Source: Acrocarpospora phusangensis (GTDB lineage: Bacteria > Actinomycetota > Actinomycetes > Streptosporangiales > Streptosporangiaceae). Taken from it: DNA of 64,000 nucleotides. The notes under the pieces are model-generated. The model made no database searches. It saw only the letters and a list, made by a program, of their open reading frames with translations, and had not been told where the DNA came from. Location: the NCBI RefSeq assembly GCF_016862995.1, contig NZ_BOOA01000040.1, forward strand, positions 1 through 64,000, in the 5' to 3' direction. This document shows positions 1 to 8,301 of the stretch, piece by piece. Numbering within the stretch: the stretch's first letter is position 1; the number at the start of each line of letters is the position of its first letter. The position numbers were made by a program, and so were the translations under genes.

Positions 1-4
1 ATCC

Positions 5-21
5 GCCGGGCGCCGCCCGGC
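5..21. terminator. Hairpin at the window edge
   Basis: A perfect 7-bp stem (GCCGGGC/GCCCGGC) with a 3-nt loop ends about 65 bases before the first gene. It probably terminates a gene lying left of the window. There is no U-tract, which is common for actinobacterial terminators. Confidence 0.45.
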
Positions 22-86
22 TCACGGAGAGAACACTAGCGAATCCTGGCTGACTCCCCAAATCAATTGTCGTGTAAGGAGCTACC

Positions 87-1661
87 ATGCTTGACGATAG
101 TTACCTCCGGAGGGTGAGTGTGGACGGGTTCGTTGAGGTTGGTCCTGAGGCTTTGGCGTTCGCGGACGTCGTACGGGTGGCACGGCACGGGGCCGGAGTA
201 CGGCTGAGCGAGGTGGCCGTGGCGGAGATGCTGGCCTCGCGGGGCAGGGTCGAGGAACTGGCCGAGGGGGCCACGCCCGCGTACGGGGTTTCGACCGGGT
301 TCGGCGCGCTGGCGACCCGGCACATCGATCCGGGCTCGCGGGCGCAGCTGCAGCGGAGCCTGGTGCGCTCCCATGCGGCCGGCTCGGGGCCCGAGGTCGA
401 GGACGAGGTCACCCGCGCGCTCATGCTGCTGCGGCTCAGGACGCTCGCGTCGGGGCACACCGGAATCCGGCCGAAGACGGCACGGGTGCTGGAGAACCTT
501 CTCAACGCGCACATCACCCCGGTCGTGCACGAATACGGCAGCCTGGGCTGTTCCGGCGATCTCGCCCCGCTCTCGCACGTGGCGTTGACGCTCATGGGCG
601 AGGGAGTCGTCCGGGACGCGGACGGCGTGCTCATGGATGCGTCCGAGGCGCTGAAGCAGGCCGGGATCGAGCCGGTCGAGCTGGCGGCCAAGGAAGGGCT
701 CGCGCTGATCAACGGGACCGACGGCATGCTGGGCATGCTGGTGCTCGCCATCACGGACCTGACCCGGCTGCTGAAGGTGGCGGACATCAGCGCGGCGATG
801 AGCGTGGAGGGACTGCTCGGCACGGACCGGGTGTTCGCGGAGGATCTGCAGGCGCTCCGCCCGCATCCGGGGCAGGCCGCCAGCGCCGGCAACCTCCGGC
901 GGCTGCTGGCCGGGTCGGGGATCATGGAGTCGCATCGGGACGGCACGTGCACGCGGGTGCAGGACGCGTACTCGCTGCGGTGCGCGCCGCAGGTCGCGGG
1001 AGCGGCGCGGGACACGGTCGCGCACGCCGCGGCCGTCGCGGAGCGGGAGTTGGCCAGCGCGATCGACAATCCGGTCGTGCTCGCGGACGGCCGGGTGGAG
1101 TCCAACGGGAACTTCCACGGCGCGCCCGTCGGATATGTCCTGGACTTCCTGGCCATCGCGGTCGCGGATGTGGCGTCGATGTCCGAAAGGCGTACCGACC
1201 GGATGCTGGACGTGGCGCGTAATCACGGGCTGCCGGCGTTCCTGGCGGACGATCCCGGGGTGGACTCGGGGCACATGATCGCGCAGTACACGCAGGCGGC
1301 GATCGTCTCCGAGCTCAAGCGGCTGGCCGTCCCGGCGAGTGTGGACTCCATCCCGAGCTCCGCCATGCAGGAAGACCACGTGTCGATGGGCTGGTCGGCC
1401 GGGCGCAAGCTGCGGCGCGCGATCGACGGGCTCACCCGGGTGCTCGCCGTCGAGGTGCTGACGGCCGCGCGGGCGATCGAGCTGCGCGCGCCGCACCGGC
1501 CCGCGGCAGGCACGGGCGCGGCCGTCGCGCTGCTGCGCGAGTCCGTCGGCGGGCCGGGCCCCGACCGCTTCCTCGCCCCCGAGATCGAATCCGTGGTACG
1601 GCTCGTCGCCGACGGATCCCTCGTCACCTCCACGGAAGCGGCGACCGGCCCGCTTTCCTGA
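87..1661 (+). CDS. hutH: Histidine ammonia-lyase (MIO-type)
   Basis: This 524-aa enzyme deaminates L-histidine to urocanate, the first step of histidine degradation, in the cytoplasm. The MIO-forming tripeptide lies in GSLGCSGDLAP (Cys155-Ser156-Gly157); Cys replaces the usual Ala, as I recall for streptomycete enzymes. Tyr66 in TPAYGVSTGFG matches the catalytic tyrosine. Ser95-His96 (RSHAAG) is the histidine-selective pair rather than the Phe-Leu or Leu-His of phenylalanine or tyrosine lyases. The length fits the family (about 510 aa). The ATG follows a taaggag ribosome site at suitable distance. No other hut gene is in the window, so the rest of the pathway is elsewhere. Confidence 0.95.
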   Translation: MLDDSYLRRVSVDGFVEVGPEALAFADVVRVARHGAGVRLSEVAVAEMLASRGRVEELAEGATPAYGVSTGFGALATRHIDPGSRAQLQRSLVRSHAAGSGPEVEDEVTRALMLLRLRTLASGHTGIRPKTARVLENLLNAHITPVVHEYGSLGCSGDLAPLSHVALTLMGEGVVRDADGVLMDASEALKQAGIEPVELAAKEGLALINGTDGMLGMLVLAITDLTRLLKVADISAAMSVEGLLGTDRVFAEDLQALRPHPGQAASAGNLRRLLAGSGIMESHRDGTCTRVQDAYSLRCAPQVAGAARDTVAHAAAVAERELASAIDNPVVLADGRVESNGNFHGAPVGYVLDFLAIAVADVASMSERRTDRMLDVARNHGLPAFLADDPGVDSGHMIAQYTQAAIVSELKRLAVPASVDSIPSSAMQEDHVSMGWSAGRKLRRAIDGLTRVLAVEVLTAARAIELRAPHRPAAGTGAAVALLRESVGGPGPDRFLAPEIESVVRLVADGSLVTSTEAATGPLS

Positions 1662-1777
1662 CACGTCACGACGGTCGGCCGTCGCCCGCTGCCTCGGGTT
1701 CGAACGAGGTCGCGGGCGGCGGCGATCGTGCCGTTCCCGCTGCCTCAAGTTCCCAGCGACCAGGCCCGCTTTCCTGA
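1641..1777 (+). repeat. Short direct repeat spanning the hutH stop
   Basis: The last 21 bases of hutH (1641-1661, including the stop) recur almost exactly at 1756-1777, with a single inserted base; both copies end in GGCCCGCTTTCCTGA. A weaker echo, GCTGCCTC, occurs at about 1689 and 1739. It looks like a small local duplication in the convergent gap between hutH and the next gene. Confidence 0.6.
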
Positions 1778-1781
1778 TATT

Positions 1782-2600
1782 TCAGGTTTCGAGCAAGGCC
1801 AGGGCGATGGCTGTCAGGTCCTTGTCGCCGTAGCCCGAGTCCGCGGCCTCCGCAAGGCGGTCGCGGGCCGCGGCGACCATCGTCTGGGACGAACCGGACC
1901 CTTCCGTCGCGAGCGTCAGGTCCTTCGCGGCCAGTCGCACGGAGAAACGCGTCTCGGGCGGCCCGTTCTCGATCGTCGGCCGGAGGCGCTCCAGGACGGC
2001 CGCCACGGGGGTCGTGCCGAGAATCGACAGGAAGGCGTTCCGGTCGACGTTCAGGGATGTCGCGTACGCGAGGTTCTCCGCGAGCAGGACCTGGGCCGAC
2101 AGGATGGCGGACATCACCGCCACTTTCATGGCGGCCCCGGCCCCACGCGGACCCACCTCGCGTACCGTCCCGAACACGGACAGGACGTCGCGGCACCGGG
2201 CGAGATCCTGCTCGGCGCCGCCGGCCATGACGATCAGGTTGCCCGTGGTCGCCGGATCCACGCTGCCCAGCACGGGCGCGTCCACGAACGCCACCTCGTC
2301 CGGCAGCAGCTGCCGCAGCCGCTCGATCGCGGCCGGTCCGATCGTGGACATCTCCACCACCAGACTCCCGGCCGGGAGCGCCGGCAGCGCCGCGGTCAGC
2401 ACCGACTCCACCGCCCCGGGATCGGCGAGCATGGTGATGATCAGGTCCGCGCCGGCCACCGCCTCCGCGGGCGTCCCCGCCACGTGCGCGCCCGGAAAGT
2501 CCTTGTGGGTACGGTTCCACACCGTCACCTCATGCCCGGCAGCGACCAGCCGCCGGGCCATCGGATCACCCATCCGCCCAAGTCCGAGAAATGCGATCAT
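1782..2600 (-). CDS. NAD(P)-dependent 3-hydroxyisobutyrate dehydrogenase-like oxidoreductase
   Basis: This 272-aa protein belongs to the beta-hydroxyacid dehydrogenase superfamily. The N-terminal Rossmann motif is GLGRMGDPMARRL (residues 6-18), followed by VWNRT near residue 30, where an Arg suggests NADPH preference (inference). The catalytic lysine is Lys159 in GAGAAMKVAVM. The Asn usually found four residues after this Lys is Met163 here, so activity on classical hydroxyacids is uncertain; imine or semialdehyde reduction is an alternative. It converges on hutH and diverges from pabB with a 57-base gap. The substrate cannot be told from sequence. Confidence 0.8.
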   Translation of the reverse strand: MIAFLGLGRMGDPMARRLVAAGHEVTVWNRTHKDFPGAHVAGTPAEAVAGADLIITMLADPGAVESVLTAALPALPAGSLVVEMSTIGPAAIERLRQLLPDEVAFVDAPVLGSVDPATTGNLIVMAGGAEQDLARCRDVLSVFGTVREVGPRGAGAAMKVAVMSAILSAQVLLAENLAYATSLNVDRNAFLSILGTTPVAAVLERLRPTIENGPPETRFSVRLAAKDLTLATEGSGSSQTMVAAARDRLAEAADSGYGDKDLTAIALALLET

Positions 2601-2657
2601 ATTTCGACGCTAGCCCACGCCTGCGGCTGCCCGGCACCGGGCTGGGACAATGAGGGG

Positions 2658-3653
2658 ATGTACGACGCCTTCGCCCATATCGGCGGCCGGTTGGCCACCG
2701 GCCTCCGGGATGTGACCACCGATCTCGCGGCGCTCGACTCCGCCGGATGGTGGGCGGTCGTCGTGAGCTTCGAAGGCAAGGTCACCTGCGCCCGTTTCGA
2801 CCATGTACGATCCGCTCCGCTCCCGCCGCCGCTCCGTCCCTGGCGGGGCCCTGCGGCGGATTCGTGGCGTTCCTCCCTCGACCGGGAGGAGTACGAGAGC
2901 GCCGTCCAGGAGATCCGCGACGAGATCGAGCGCGGCGAGGTCTACCAGGCCAACCTCTGCCGCGTGCTGTCCGCACCCCTGGAGGGCCGTCAGAACGCGC
3001 TCGCGCTGGCGGCGCTGCTGGCCGAGGGCAACCCCGCGCCGTACCAGGCGGTGATCAGTGTGCCCGGTATGGCCGTGATCTCCGCCTCGCCCGAGCTCTA
3101 TCTCAGTAAAAATCGCGACATCGTTGAGTCACGGCCGATCAAAGGGACCGGGGCCACGGCGTACCACCTGCTGGAAAAGGACTACGCCGAGAATGTGATG
3201 ATCGTTGACTTGGTCCGCAACGACCTGGGCCGGGTGGCGGAGGTCGGATCCGTCACGGTTCCCGCCCTCTGCGATGTCGAGGAACATCCCGGTCTCGTGC
3301 ACCTGGTCTCGACCGTGCGGGCGCGTACCACCGCGAGCTGGCCGGAGCTGTTCGCGGCGACGTTCCCGCCCGGTTCCGTCACCGGAGCCCCCAAATCCTC
3401 GGCCATGCGCATCATCAATCGGCTCGAACCAGCCCCGCGCGGGCCGTACTGTGGGGCGGTGGGCTGGGTGGACGCCGATCGGCGCGAGGCCGCGCTGGCG
3501 GTCGGCATCCGCACCTTCTGGATCTCCGGCGAAGAGATCCACTTCGGCACCGGAGCGGGCATAACCTGGGGCTCCGATCCCCGGCTGGAGTGGCGGGAGA
3601 CCGAACTGAAGGCCGAACGGCTCATCGGTCTGGCGTCTATGGAGGTTAGGTAA
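2658..3653 (+). CDS. pabB: Aminodeoxychorismate synthase component I (chorismate-binding enzyme)
   Basis: This 331-aa cytoplasmic enzyme aminates chorismate to 4-amino-4-deoxychorismate for p-aminobenzoate and folate synthesis. Visible motifs are ESRPIKGTG (Lys162), EHPGLVHLVSTV and PPGSVTGAPKSSAM. Lys in PIKGT is typical of PabB; anthranilate synthase has Ala (PIAGT). It is short and lacks the N-terminal beta domain of longer relatives. The open frame extends upstream to about 1728, but the ATG at 2658 begins the recognisable protein, with a GAGGGG stretch just before it. No glutaminase (PabA) gene is adjacent. Its TAA directly abuts the ATG of the next gene, indicating an operon. Confidence 0.88.
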   Translation: MYDAFAHIGGRLATGLRDVTTDLAALDSAGWWAVVVSFEGKVTCARFDHVRSAPLPPPLRPWRGPAADSWRSSLDREEYESAVQEIRDEIERGEVYQANLCRVLSAPLEGRQNALALAALLAEGNPAPYQAVISVPGMAVISASPELYLSKNRDIVESRPIKGTGATAYHLLEKDYAENVMIVDLVRNDLGRVAEVGSVTVPALCDVEEHPGLVHLVSTVRARTTASWPELFAATFPPGSVTGAPKSSAMRIINRLEPAPRGPYCGAVGWVDADRREAALAVGIRTFWISGEEIHFGTGAGITWGSDPRLEWRETELKAERLIGLASMEVR

Positions 3654-4484
3654 ATGAGTGTCCCCATCTGGGTCAACGGCGACCTGCTGGCTCCGGAGCA
3701 GGCGGTCGTCTCCGTCTTCGACCACGGGCTGATGGTCGGCGACGGCGTCTTCGAGACGATCAAGTGCATGGACGGCGAGTCCTTCGCGCTCACCCGCCAC
3801 CTCGACCGGCTGGCGCTCTCCGCCAAGCGGGTCGATCTCCCCGAACCCGACCTGGCCGCCATCGCCGACGGCGTACGCGCCTGCCTCGACGCCGCGCCGA
3901 AATGGGCGCTCGGCCGCATTCGCGTCACGTACACCAGCGGGCCGGGACCGCTCGGCTCCGACCGGGGCGGCGAGGGCACCAACACGATCATCATCGTCGG
4001 CGAGCAGAAGCCGTTCCCCGCGGCCGCCGAGGTCGTCGTCGTGCCCTGGCCGCGCAACGAGCGCGGCGCCCTGTCCGGCGTCAAGTCCACCTCGTACGGC
4101 GACAACGCCAAGGCCCTCGCGTACGCCAAGGAGCGCGGCGGCGGCGAGGCGATCTTCGAGAACCTGGCCGGGAACCTGTGCGAGGGCACCGGCAGCAACG
4201 TCTTCCTGGTGACCGGCGGACGCCTGATCACGCCCACTCTCGCGGCCGGCTGCCTGGCCGGCGTGACCCGGGCGCTCACCCTCGAATGGTGTGGCGGCGC
4301 CGAGGAGGACGTGCCGCTCTCGGCCCTCTACGACGCCGAGGAGGCCTTCCTCACCTCCACCACCCGTGACATCCAGCCCATCGGCTGGGTGGACGGCAAG
4401 CCGCTGCCGCAGGCGCCCGGCCCGGTGACGCAGGAGGCCATGCGGATCTTCGCCGCGCGCTCGGCGGACGACCTCGATCCGTGA
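3654..4484 (+). CDS. pabC: Class IV PLP aminotransferase / aminodeoxychorismate lyase
   Basis: This 276-aa PLP enzyme is of the fold-type IV family shared by ADC lyase, branched-chain and D-amino-acid aminotransferases. Lys144 in SGVKSTSYGDN is the expected Schiff-base lysine, and CEGTGSNVFLV is the phosphate-binding region. Its position immediately after pabB (TAA then ATG, no gap) favours aminodeoxychorismate lyase, which releases p-aminobenzoate and pyruvate. The sequence alone does not exclude branched-chain aminotransferase activity. The stop overlaps the GTG of the following gene by GTGA. Confidence 0.85.
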   Translation: MSVPIWVNGDLLAPEQAVVSVFDHGLMVGDGVFETIKCMDGESFALTRHLDRLALSAKRVDLPEPDLAAIADGVRACLDAAPKWALGRIRVTYTSGPGPLGSDRGGEGTNTIIIVGEQKPFPAAAEVVVVPWPRNERGALSGVKSTSYGDNAKALAYAKERGGGEAIFENLAGNLCEGTGSNVFLVTGGRLITPTLAAGCLAGVTRALTLEWCGGAEEDVPLSALYDAEEAFLTSTTRDIQPIGWVDGKPLPQAPGPVTQEAMRIFAARSADDLDP

Positions 4485-5104
4485 GACCGGCGTTAGCCCT
4501 CGCCCTCGCCGCCTTGTCAGCCGCCGTGCTCACCGCCGCCTGCTCGGCGACGACCCGGGAGACGCCGCTGGTCGCCGGTTCCGGCGCGCCGGTGGTGATT
4601 CCGGACGGGCCCGGCGGCGAGGGCCGTACCGCGACGCCGGGGGAGCGGATCGGGACGGCGGAGTCCCGCCCGACCGGCGCGGACGTGCGCTTCGCGGAGC
4701 TGATGATCCCGCATCACCGGCAGGCGCTGGAGATGGCGGGGCTGGTCGCGGGCCGTACCGGTGACCGCGGGATCGCGGCCCTGGCCCGCCGCGTCGAGGC
4801 GGCCCAGCGGCCCGAGGTCACGGTCCTGACGTCCTGGCTGGCCGCCCTCGGCCGCGTCCCCTCCCACGACCATCCGGACGGGTACGGCATGGCCACCCTG
4901 ACCGAGATGAACCGCCTCAGGACGGCCAGGAACGCCGATTTCGACCGCCTCTTCCTCACCCTGATGATCAGGCACCACGAGGGCGCGCTGACCATGGCGG
5001 CCGAGGAGCTCCGCGACGGCGAGGACCGGCTGATGCGCACCCTGGCCACGGACATCGCCCGTGGCCAGCGCGTCGAGATCGGCAGAATGCGCGGAATGCT
5101 CTAG
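4481..5104 (+). CDS. DUF305 family secreted lipoprotein
   Basis: This 207-aa protein starts with GTG overlapping the preceding stop. A signal peptide ends in a lipobox, LTAAC, at about residues 17-21, so it should be an extracytoplasmic lipoprotein. The DUF305 core has two His-His motifs, MIPHHRQALEMA and MIRHHEGALTMA, spaced as in the family's ferritin-like four-helix bundle; relatives are often linked to copper or other metals. It is coupled to the pab pair, which may only reflect dense packing. Its stop overlaps the convergent LVIVD gene by 3-4 bases. Confidence 0.85.
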   Translation: MRPALALALAALSAAVLTAACSATTRETPLVAGSGAPVVIPDGPGGEGRTATPGERIGTAESRPTGADVRFAELMIPHHRQALEMAGLVAGRTGDRGIAALARRVEAAQRPEVTVLTSWLAALGRVPSHDHPDGYGMATLTEMNRLRTARNADFDRLFLTLMIRHHEGALTMAAEELRDGEDRLMRTLATDIARGQRVEIGRMRGML

Positions 5105-6504
5105 TACGACCGCTGGCTCTGCGCGTTCAGGATCGTCATCTTCACGGCTTTGGCGGGATCGGTCAGCGGATCGGTGATCTCCAGCACGTCCAGGCCCTTG
5201 GTGATGTCGCTGGAGTAGATGTACCCGTTGTAGTAGTACGCCGACCATGACCCGCCGAGCTGCTGCCCGGCCGGCAGCGGCCCCCGCTCGAAGAATCCGA
5301 TCTCGCGGGGCTGGTCGGAGTCGGTGAAGTCCCAGACCGAGACCCCGCCCTGGTACCAGCCCTGGACCATGATGTCCTTGCCCGGCACCGGGATCAGCGA
5401 GCCGTTGTGCGCCACGCAGTTCTCCGCCGGCGACTGCTCCCGCGAAATCTTGAAATATCCGCGTTTTTCGAGTTTGGGGGCGGGGGTGAGGTCGTAGATG
5501 GCGTTGGCGCCCTGGTTCTCCTTCACGCTGTCCTCGCAGGTCGGCGCGATCCCGCCGCCCAGCTCGTCGCCGAAGACGACCTTGGTGCCCTCGTTGTTGA
5601 ACGTGGCCGAGTGCCAGATCGCGAAGTTCTCGTCCTGGACGACCTGGATCGTCTTCGGCCGCAGCGGATCGGTGATGTCCAGCAGGAAGCCGTCCCCGAA
5701 GCAGGCCGCCGCCGCCAGCTTCCGCTCCTGATAGACGGTGATGTCATGACAGCCCGCCGGGTTGAACTCGGAGTCCTCGCCCCCGCTCGGCCGGTCTTCG
5801 AAGACGTCCGGCTTCGCCACCACCCGGGCGGCTCCGGGGTTCTCCACCGGAACTTCGACGATCGTCAGGTTCTGGTGCGGCGGGGGGCATTTCTCCGGGT
5901 CCGGTACGGAGGCGGGCGACGACACGTACACGTAGACCGTGGTGTCACCGGGGACGAGGGCGTGCGTGTGCGACCCGCACTCGGTCCGTACGGAGGTGAC
6001 GTACTTGGGCTTGGCCGCGTCCGAGATGTCGAAGATGCGGATGCCCTCCCAGGTGCCCGGCGCGGTCGGATCCGCGGGCTTGCCCTGGCACGTGTCGTCG
6101 CTGCGGGGTGAGTCCACCGAAAGGAAGAGCAGCTTCCCGATCACCGAAATGTCGTTCTGCCCGCCGAAGCAGACGGTCCGCGACACCACCGCGGGTTTGG
6201 TGGGGTCCGCGATGTCGACCACCATGAAACCGTCATAGTTGCCGACATATGCGTATGTGTCCTGGAACGCGAGATCTGTCCCCCAGGACTCGGGGCCGTC
6301 GAAAGGGGCTTCCAGCGGCACATTCGCGACCAGCTTCATGTTGTCGCTGGTCCTGATCTCATCGACCCCGGGCGCGCCGTTCGCCTCAGGGGGGATCGTG
6401 GGGGCCGTGGCGGCCGGGGCGACGGGCGGCTTCTCCGCCGCGGGTGTCGCGCACGCCGCCAGCAGTAAGAGTCCCGCGAGCAGCGATACCAATCCACGAC
6501 CCAT
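5101..6504 (-). CDS. LVIVD-repeat lipoprotein
   Basis: This 467-aa protein has a signal peptide with lipobox LLLLAAC (about residues 12-18) and is expected to be anchored outside the membrane. The body repeats the pattern of LVIVD proteins, for example YVGNYDGFMVVDIADPTKP, ILDITDPLRPK and VLEITDP, predicting a beta-propeller. Several cysteines (CFGG, DTCQG, TECGSH, EKCPPP, AGCHD, PTCED) could form disulfides. No catalytic motif is recognised and the ligand is unknown. A ribosome site (AGGGGG) overlaps the palindrome at 6516-6531. Codon 13 or so is a TTA leucine codon. Confidence 0.8.
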   Translation of the reverse strand: MGRGLVSLLAGLLLLAACATPAAEKPPVAPAATAPTIPPEANGAPGVDEIRTSDNMKLVANVPLEAPFDGPESWGTDLAFQDTYAYVGNYDGFMVVDIADPTKPAVVSRTVCFGGQNDISVIGKLLFLSVDSPRSDDTCQGKPADPTAPGTWEGIRIFDISDAAKPKYVTSVRTECGSHTHALVPGDTTVYVYVSSPASVPDPEKCPPPHQNLTIVEVPVENPGAARVVAKPDVFEDRPSGGEDSEFNPAGCHDITVYQERKLAAAACFGDGFLLDITDPLRPKTIQVVQDENFAIWHSATFNNEGTKVVFGDELGGGIAPTCEDSVKENQGANAIYDLTPAPKLEKRGYFKISREQSPAENCVAHNGSLIPVPGKDIMVQGWYQGGVSVWDFTDSDQPREIGFFERGPLPAGQQLGGSWSAYYYNGYIYSSDITKGLDVLEITDPLTDPAKAVKMTILNAQSQRSY

Positions 6505-6515
6505 GTCGTTTGCCC

Positions 6516-6531
6516 CCTATCTCCAGATAGG
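6516..6531. promoter_or_regulatory. Perfect palindrome before the LVIVD gene
   Basis: CCTATCTCCAGATAGG is a perfect inverted repeat (7-bp arms, 2-nt centre) 12 bases upstream of the LVIVD lipoprotein start and overlapping its ribosome site. It could be an operator or an RNA hairpin that limits translation. No regulator is assigned. Confidence 0.4.
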
Positions 6532-6577
6532 ACGCTATGTCAGGAAAGTAGGGGTCGTGTCGGGAATAGGTAACGGT

Positions 6578-6994
6578 TCAGGAGCTCCACAGCATGTTGG
6601 TCAGCTCCTCGTCCAGGTCCATGAAGTCGACCTCCCGGCCCGCCGGCACCAACTCGTACGTCCGGTGCAGGAACTCGGTCAGGGGCGCCAGCGGCACCTC
6701 GAACAGGGCCTGCCCGAAAGGCGAGGTCAGGCTGATGTGCAGGGTCCGTTCCCCGTCCGACCGCGCCGGCCAGACCTGGACGTCCCCATCACCCACCCGC
6801 CGCACGATTCCGACGGTCAGCAACTCACGGGCGAAGATCCACTCGACCGGTTCGTCGTTCCCCACGTGAAAGGCCATGCGAATGGCGTACGGATCCTCGG
6901 CCGTGTAGCTGAGTCCGGCGAGCAGGGGGACGGTAGTACGGTCAGGGACCACAAGCCGAAGGCCCAGCTCGGCAGAGACGGTGGTGCTGTTCAT
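6578..6994 (-). CDS. ssgB: SsgB-like sporulation/cell-division regulator
   Basis: This 138-aa cytoplasmic protein is of the SsgA-like (SALP) family found only in morphologically complex actinobacteria. The start MNSTTVSAELGLRLVV, the core DPYAIRMAFHVG, VEWIFARELL and the C-terminal DLDEELTNML match SsgB, which in Streptomyces helps place FtsZ at sporulation septa. The start at 6994 (ATG) is chosen by homology; an in-frame GTG at 7042 would add 16 residues of unlikely sequence. Upstream lies a 510-base gene-free stretch that should carry its developmental promoter. This gene is the best sign that the host forms spores. Confidence 0.88.
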   Translation of the reverse strand: MNSTTVSAELGLRLVVPDRTTVPLLAGLSYTAEDPYAIRMAFHVGNDEPVEWIFARELLTVGIVRRVGDGDVQVWPARSDGERTLHISLTSPFGQALFEVPLAPLTEFLHRTYELVPAGREVDFMDLDEELTNMLWSS

Positions 6995-7504
6995 CGTCAG
7001 CCAAACCTTTTCGTCGTCGGGTCCCCTCATCGGGGCTTTCACTGCTCATACGGACTACGTCCCGAGCTATGACGCGGAACGGAGGCACCTGTAGGAGAGA
7101 TTCCGCTCTCAGGCGCTTCTGTAACACGGATCACAGCTAGACATTTATGCAACTACCTGCGCAAACGTCACCAACAGGCCCATGTTTACAAGGGTTTTGC
7201 GTGTCGTCGGGAGGGGTGTATCGGTCTCAGGTGGTGCTTATTGGTCGAGTGTGGGGCATCACGATGCTATGACAACACACCGCCGCGCCGCCGCACTCCC
7301 GAGAACCTTTCGGTGACGATGCGCCCCAACTAGTGGTGCGCTGCCCCCCGCACCACCAGAACTGCCCAGATTCCGCCACTCCGCGCACACTCCGCACCCG
7401 CTCGCTCACTCAAAGCACCCATCGCCCGCTCGTCCTTCAACCTTCGCGCACTACCCTCGAAGTACGGTATGGTTTTCCACGTCGGGCCAACGCCCGGCAG
7501 TCCC
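6995..7504. other. Gene-free region between ssgB and tRNA-Val
   Basis: About 510 bases without a convincing gene. It must hold the ssgB promoter (minus strand) and the tRNA promoter (plus strand). A TACGGT at 7463-7468 is a possible minus-10 element for the tRNA. Short frames here lack ribosome sites and family resemblance. I see no structured RNA besides the tRNA. Confidence 0.5.
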
Positions 7505-7576
7505 GGGCGATTAGCTCAGCGGGAGAGCGCTTCGTTCACACCGAAGAGGTCACTGGTTCGATCCCAGTATCGCCCA
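7505..7576 (+). tRNA. tRNA-Val (anticodon CAC)
   Basis: The 72-nt cloverleaf has acceptor arms GGGCGAT/ATCGCCC, D-arm GCTC...GAGC, anticodon stem CTTCG/CGAAG with loop TTCACAC (anticodon CAC, reading GTG), and T-loop GGTTCGATCCC. The discriminator is A and CCA is not encoded. A strong hairpin follows at 7595-7629. Confidence 0.95.
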
Positions 7577-7594
7577 CCGGGAGAATTCCCAGGT

Positions 7595-7629
7595 GAAGCC
7601 CCGCCGAGCGTGTCCTCGGCCGGGGCTTC
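7595..7629 (+). terminator. Terminator after tRNA-Val
   Basis: GAAGCCCC pairs with GGGGCTTC, and the inner CCGAG pairs with CTCGG around a 6-nt loop, with one bulge. The following bases (TCTCTGCTTTCC) are T-rich. This is a convincing terminator for the tRNA. Confidence 0.8.
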
Positions 7630-7703
7630 TCTGCTTTCCGGCACAGGCCCACGTTCCCCGCATCCGGGATTTTCCGGCTCCCCCGCGAGAGTGATCGGCA
7701 TCC

Positions 7704-7732
7704 TTGATAACGCTGTGTAGTCACACTAGACA
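7704..7732 (+). promoter_or_regulatory. Candidate promoter of the CAP-protein gene
   Basis: TTGATA (7704-7709) and TAGACA (7727-7732) are separated by 17 bases. The predicted start of transcription falls at or next to the ATG at 7740, so the message may be leaderless. This would explain why no ribosome site precedes that ATG. Confidence 0.4.
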
Positions 7733-7739
7733 CAGAGTC

Positions 7740-8294
7740 ATGACAGGAATCCGCTTCGTGAGAAGCATCGCCGCCGCCCTCCTCGCCGTCAGCCTCACGC
7801 CGTGCCACGCGGCCATCGCCCACACCTCGGTGGAGCCGCCCGCGGGCCTCAAGGAACAGGCGCTCCGCGAGGCGAACACCGCCAGGGCCAGATACGGTGC
7901 CCGTCCTCTGACCTGGAACGCGCAGCTCTATCCGGGCACCCGCCAGCGGGCGGCGGGCTGCCGGTTCCAGCCGTCCCCGATCACCGCCGGCTACGGCGAG
8001 AACCTGTACGCGACCACCGACCTCACCGGCACCGCCGCCGCGGTCACGAGCGCCTTCGCGTCATGGATGAGCGAAGCGCCCCACTATGACCACACCCACC
8101 CGGGCTTCACCCCGGAGACCGGCAATTTCTCCCAGGTGGTCTGGAAGGGCACCACCCAGCTCGCGCTGTCGGTCGCCCGCTGCCCCGCCGGCACGGTCTT
8201 CCCGTCCGCCGGCTACTTCGTGGTCGCCCGATTCACCCCGCCCGGCAACTTTCTGAGCCGCTTCGCGCAGAACGTCGGCCGCCCTGTGGCGTGA
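7740..8294 (+). CDS. Secreted CAP/SCP-domain protein
   Basis: The 184-aa product has a signal peptide (RFVRSIAAALLAVSLTPCHA) and one CAP domain: REANTARARYG at the N side, GENLYA, HYDHTHPGF and FSQVVWKGTTQLAL, then GYFVVARFTPPGN. These match the CAP signature motifs, including the cavity histidines and glutamate. The role in actinobacteria is unknown; the product is extracellular. The ATG at 7740 may be leaderless, while the GTG at 7758 has an AGGA ribosome site 9 bases upstream and is an equally good start. It converges on the next gene with only 7 bases between stops. Confidence 0.85.
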   Translation: MTGIRFVRSIAAALLAVSLTPCHAAIAHTSVEPPAGLKEQALREANTARARYGARPLTWNAQLYPGTRQRAAGCRFQPSPITAGYGENLYATTDLTGTAAAVTSAFASWMSEAPHYDHTHPGFTPETGNFSQVVWKGTTQLALSVARCPAGTVFPSAGYFVVARFTPPGNFLSRFAQNVGRPVA

Positions 8295-8301
8295 GCCCTG
8301 C

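Noticed and set aside
87-1661. Phenylalanine or tyrosine ammonia-lyase
   Set aside because: The selectivity pair is Ser95-His96, typical of histidine lyases, and there are no neighbouring phenylpropanoid or enediyne-type genes.
7333-7720. Small frames over the tRNA
   Set aside because: They cover the tRNA and its terminator and have no ribosome site.
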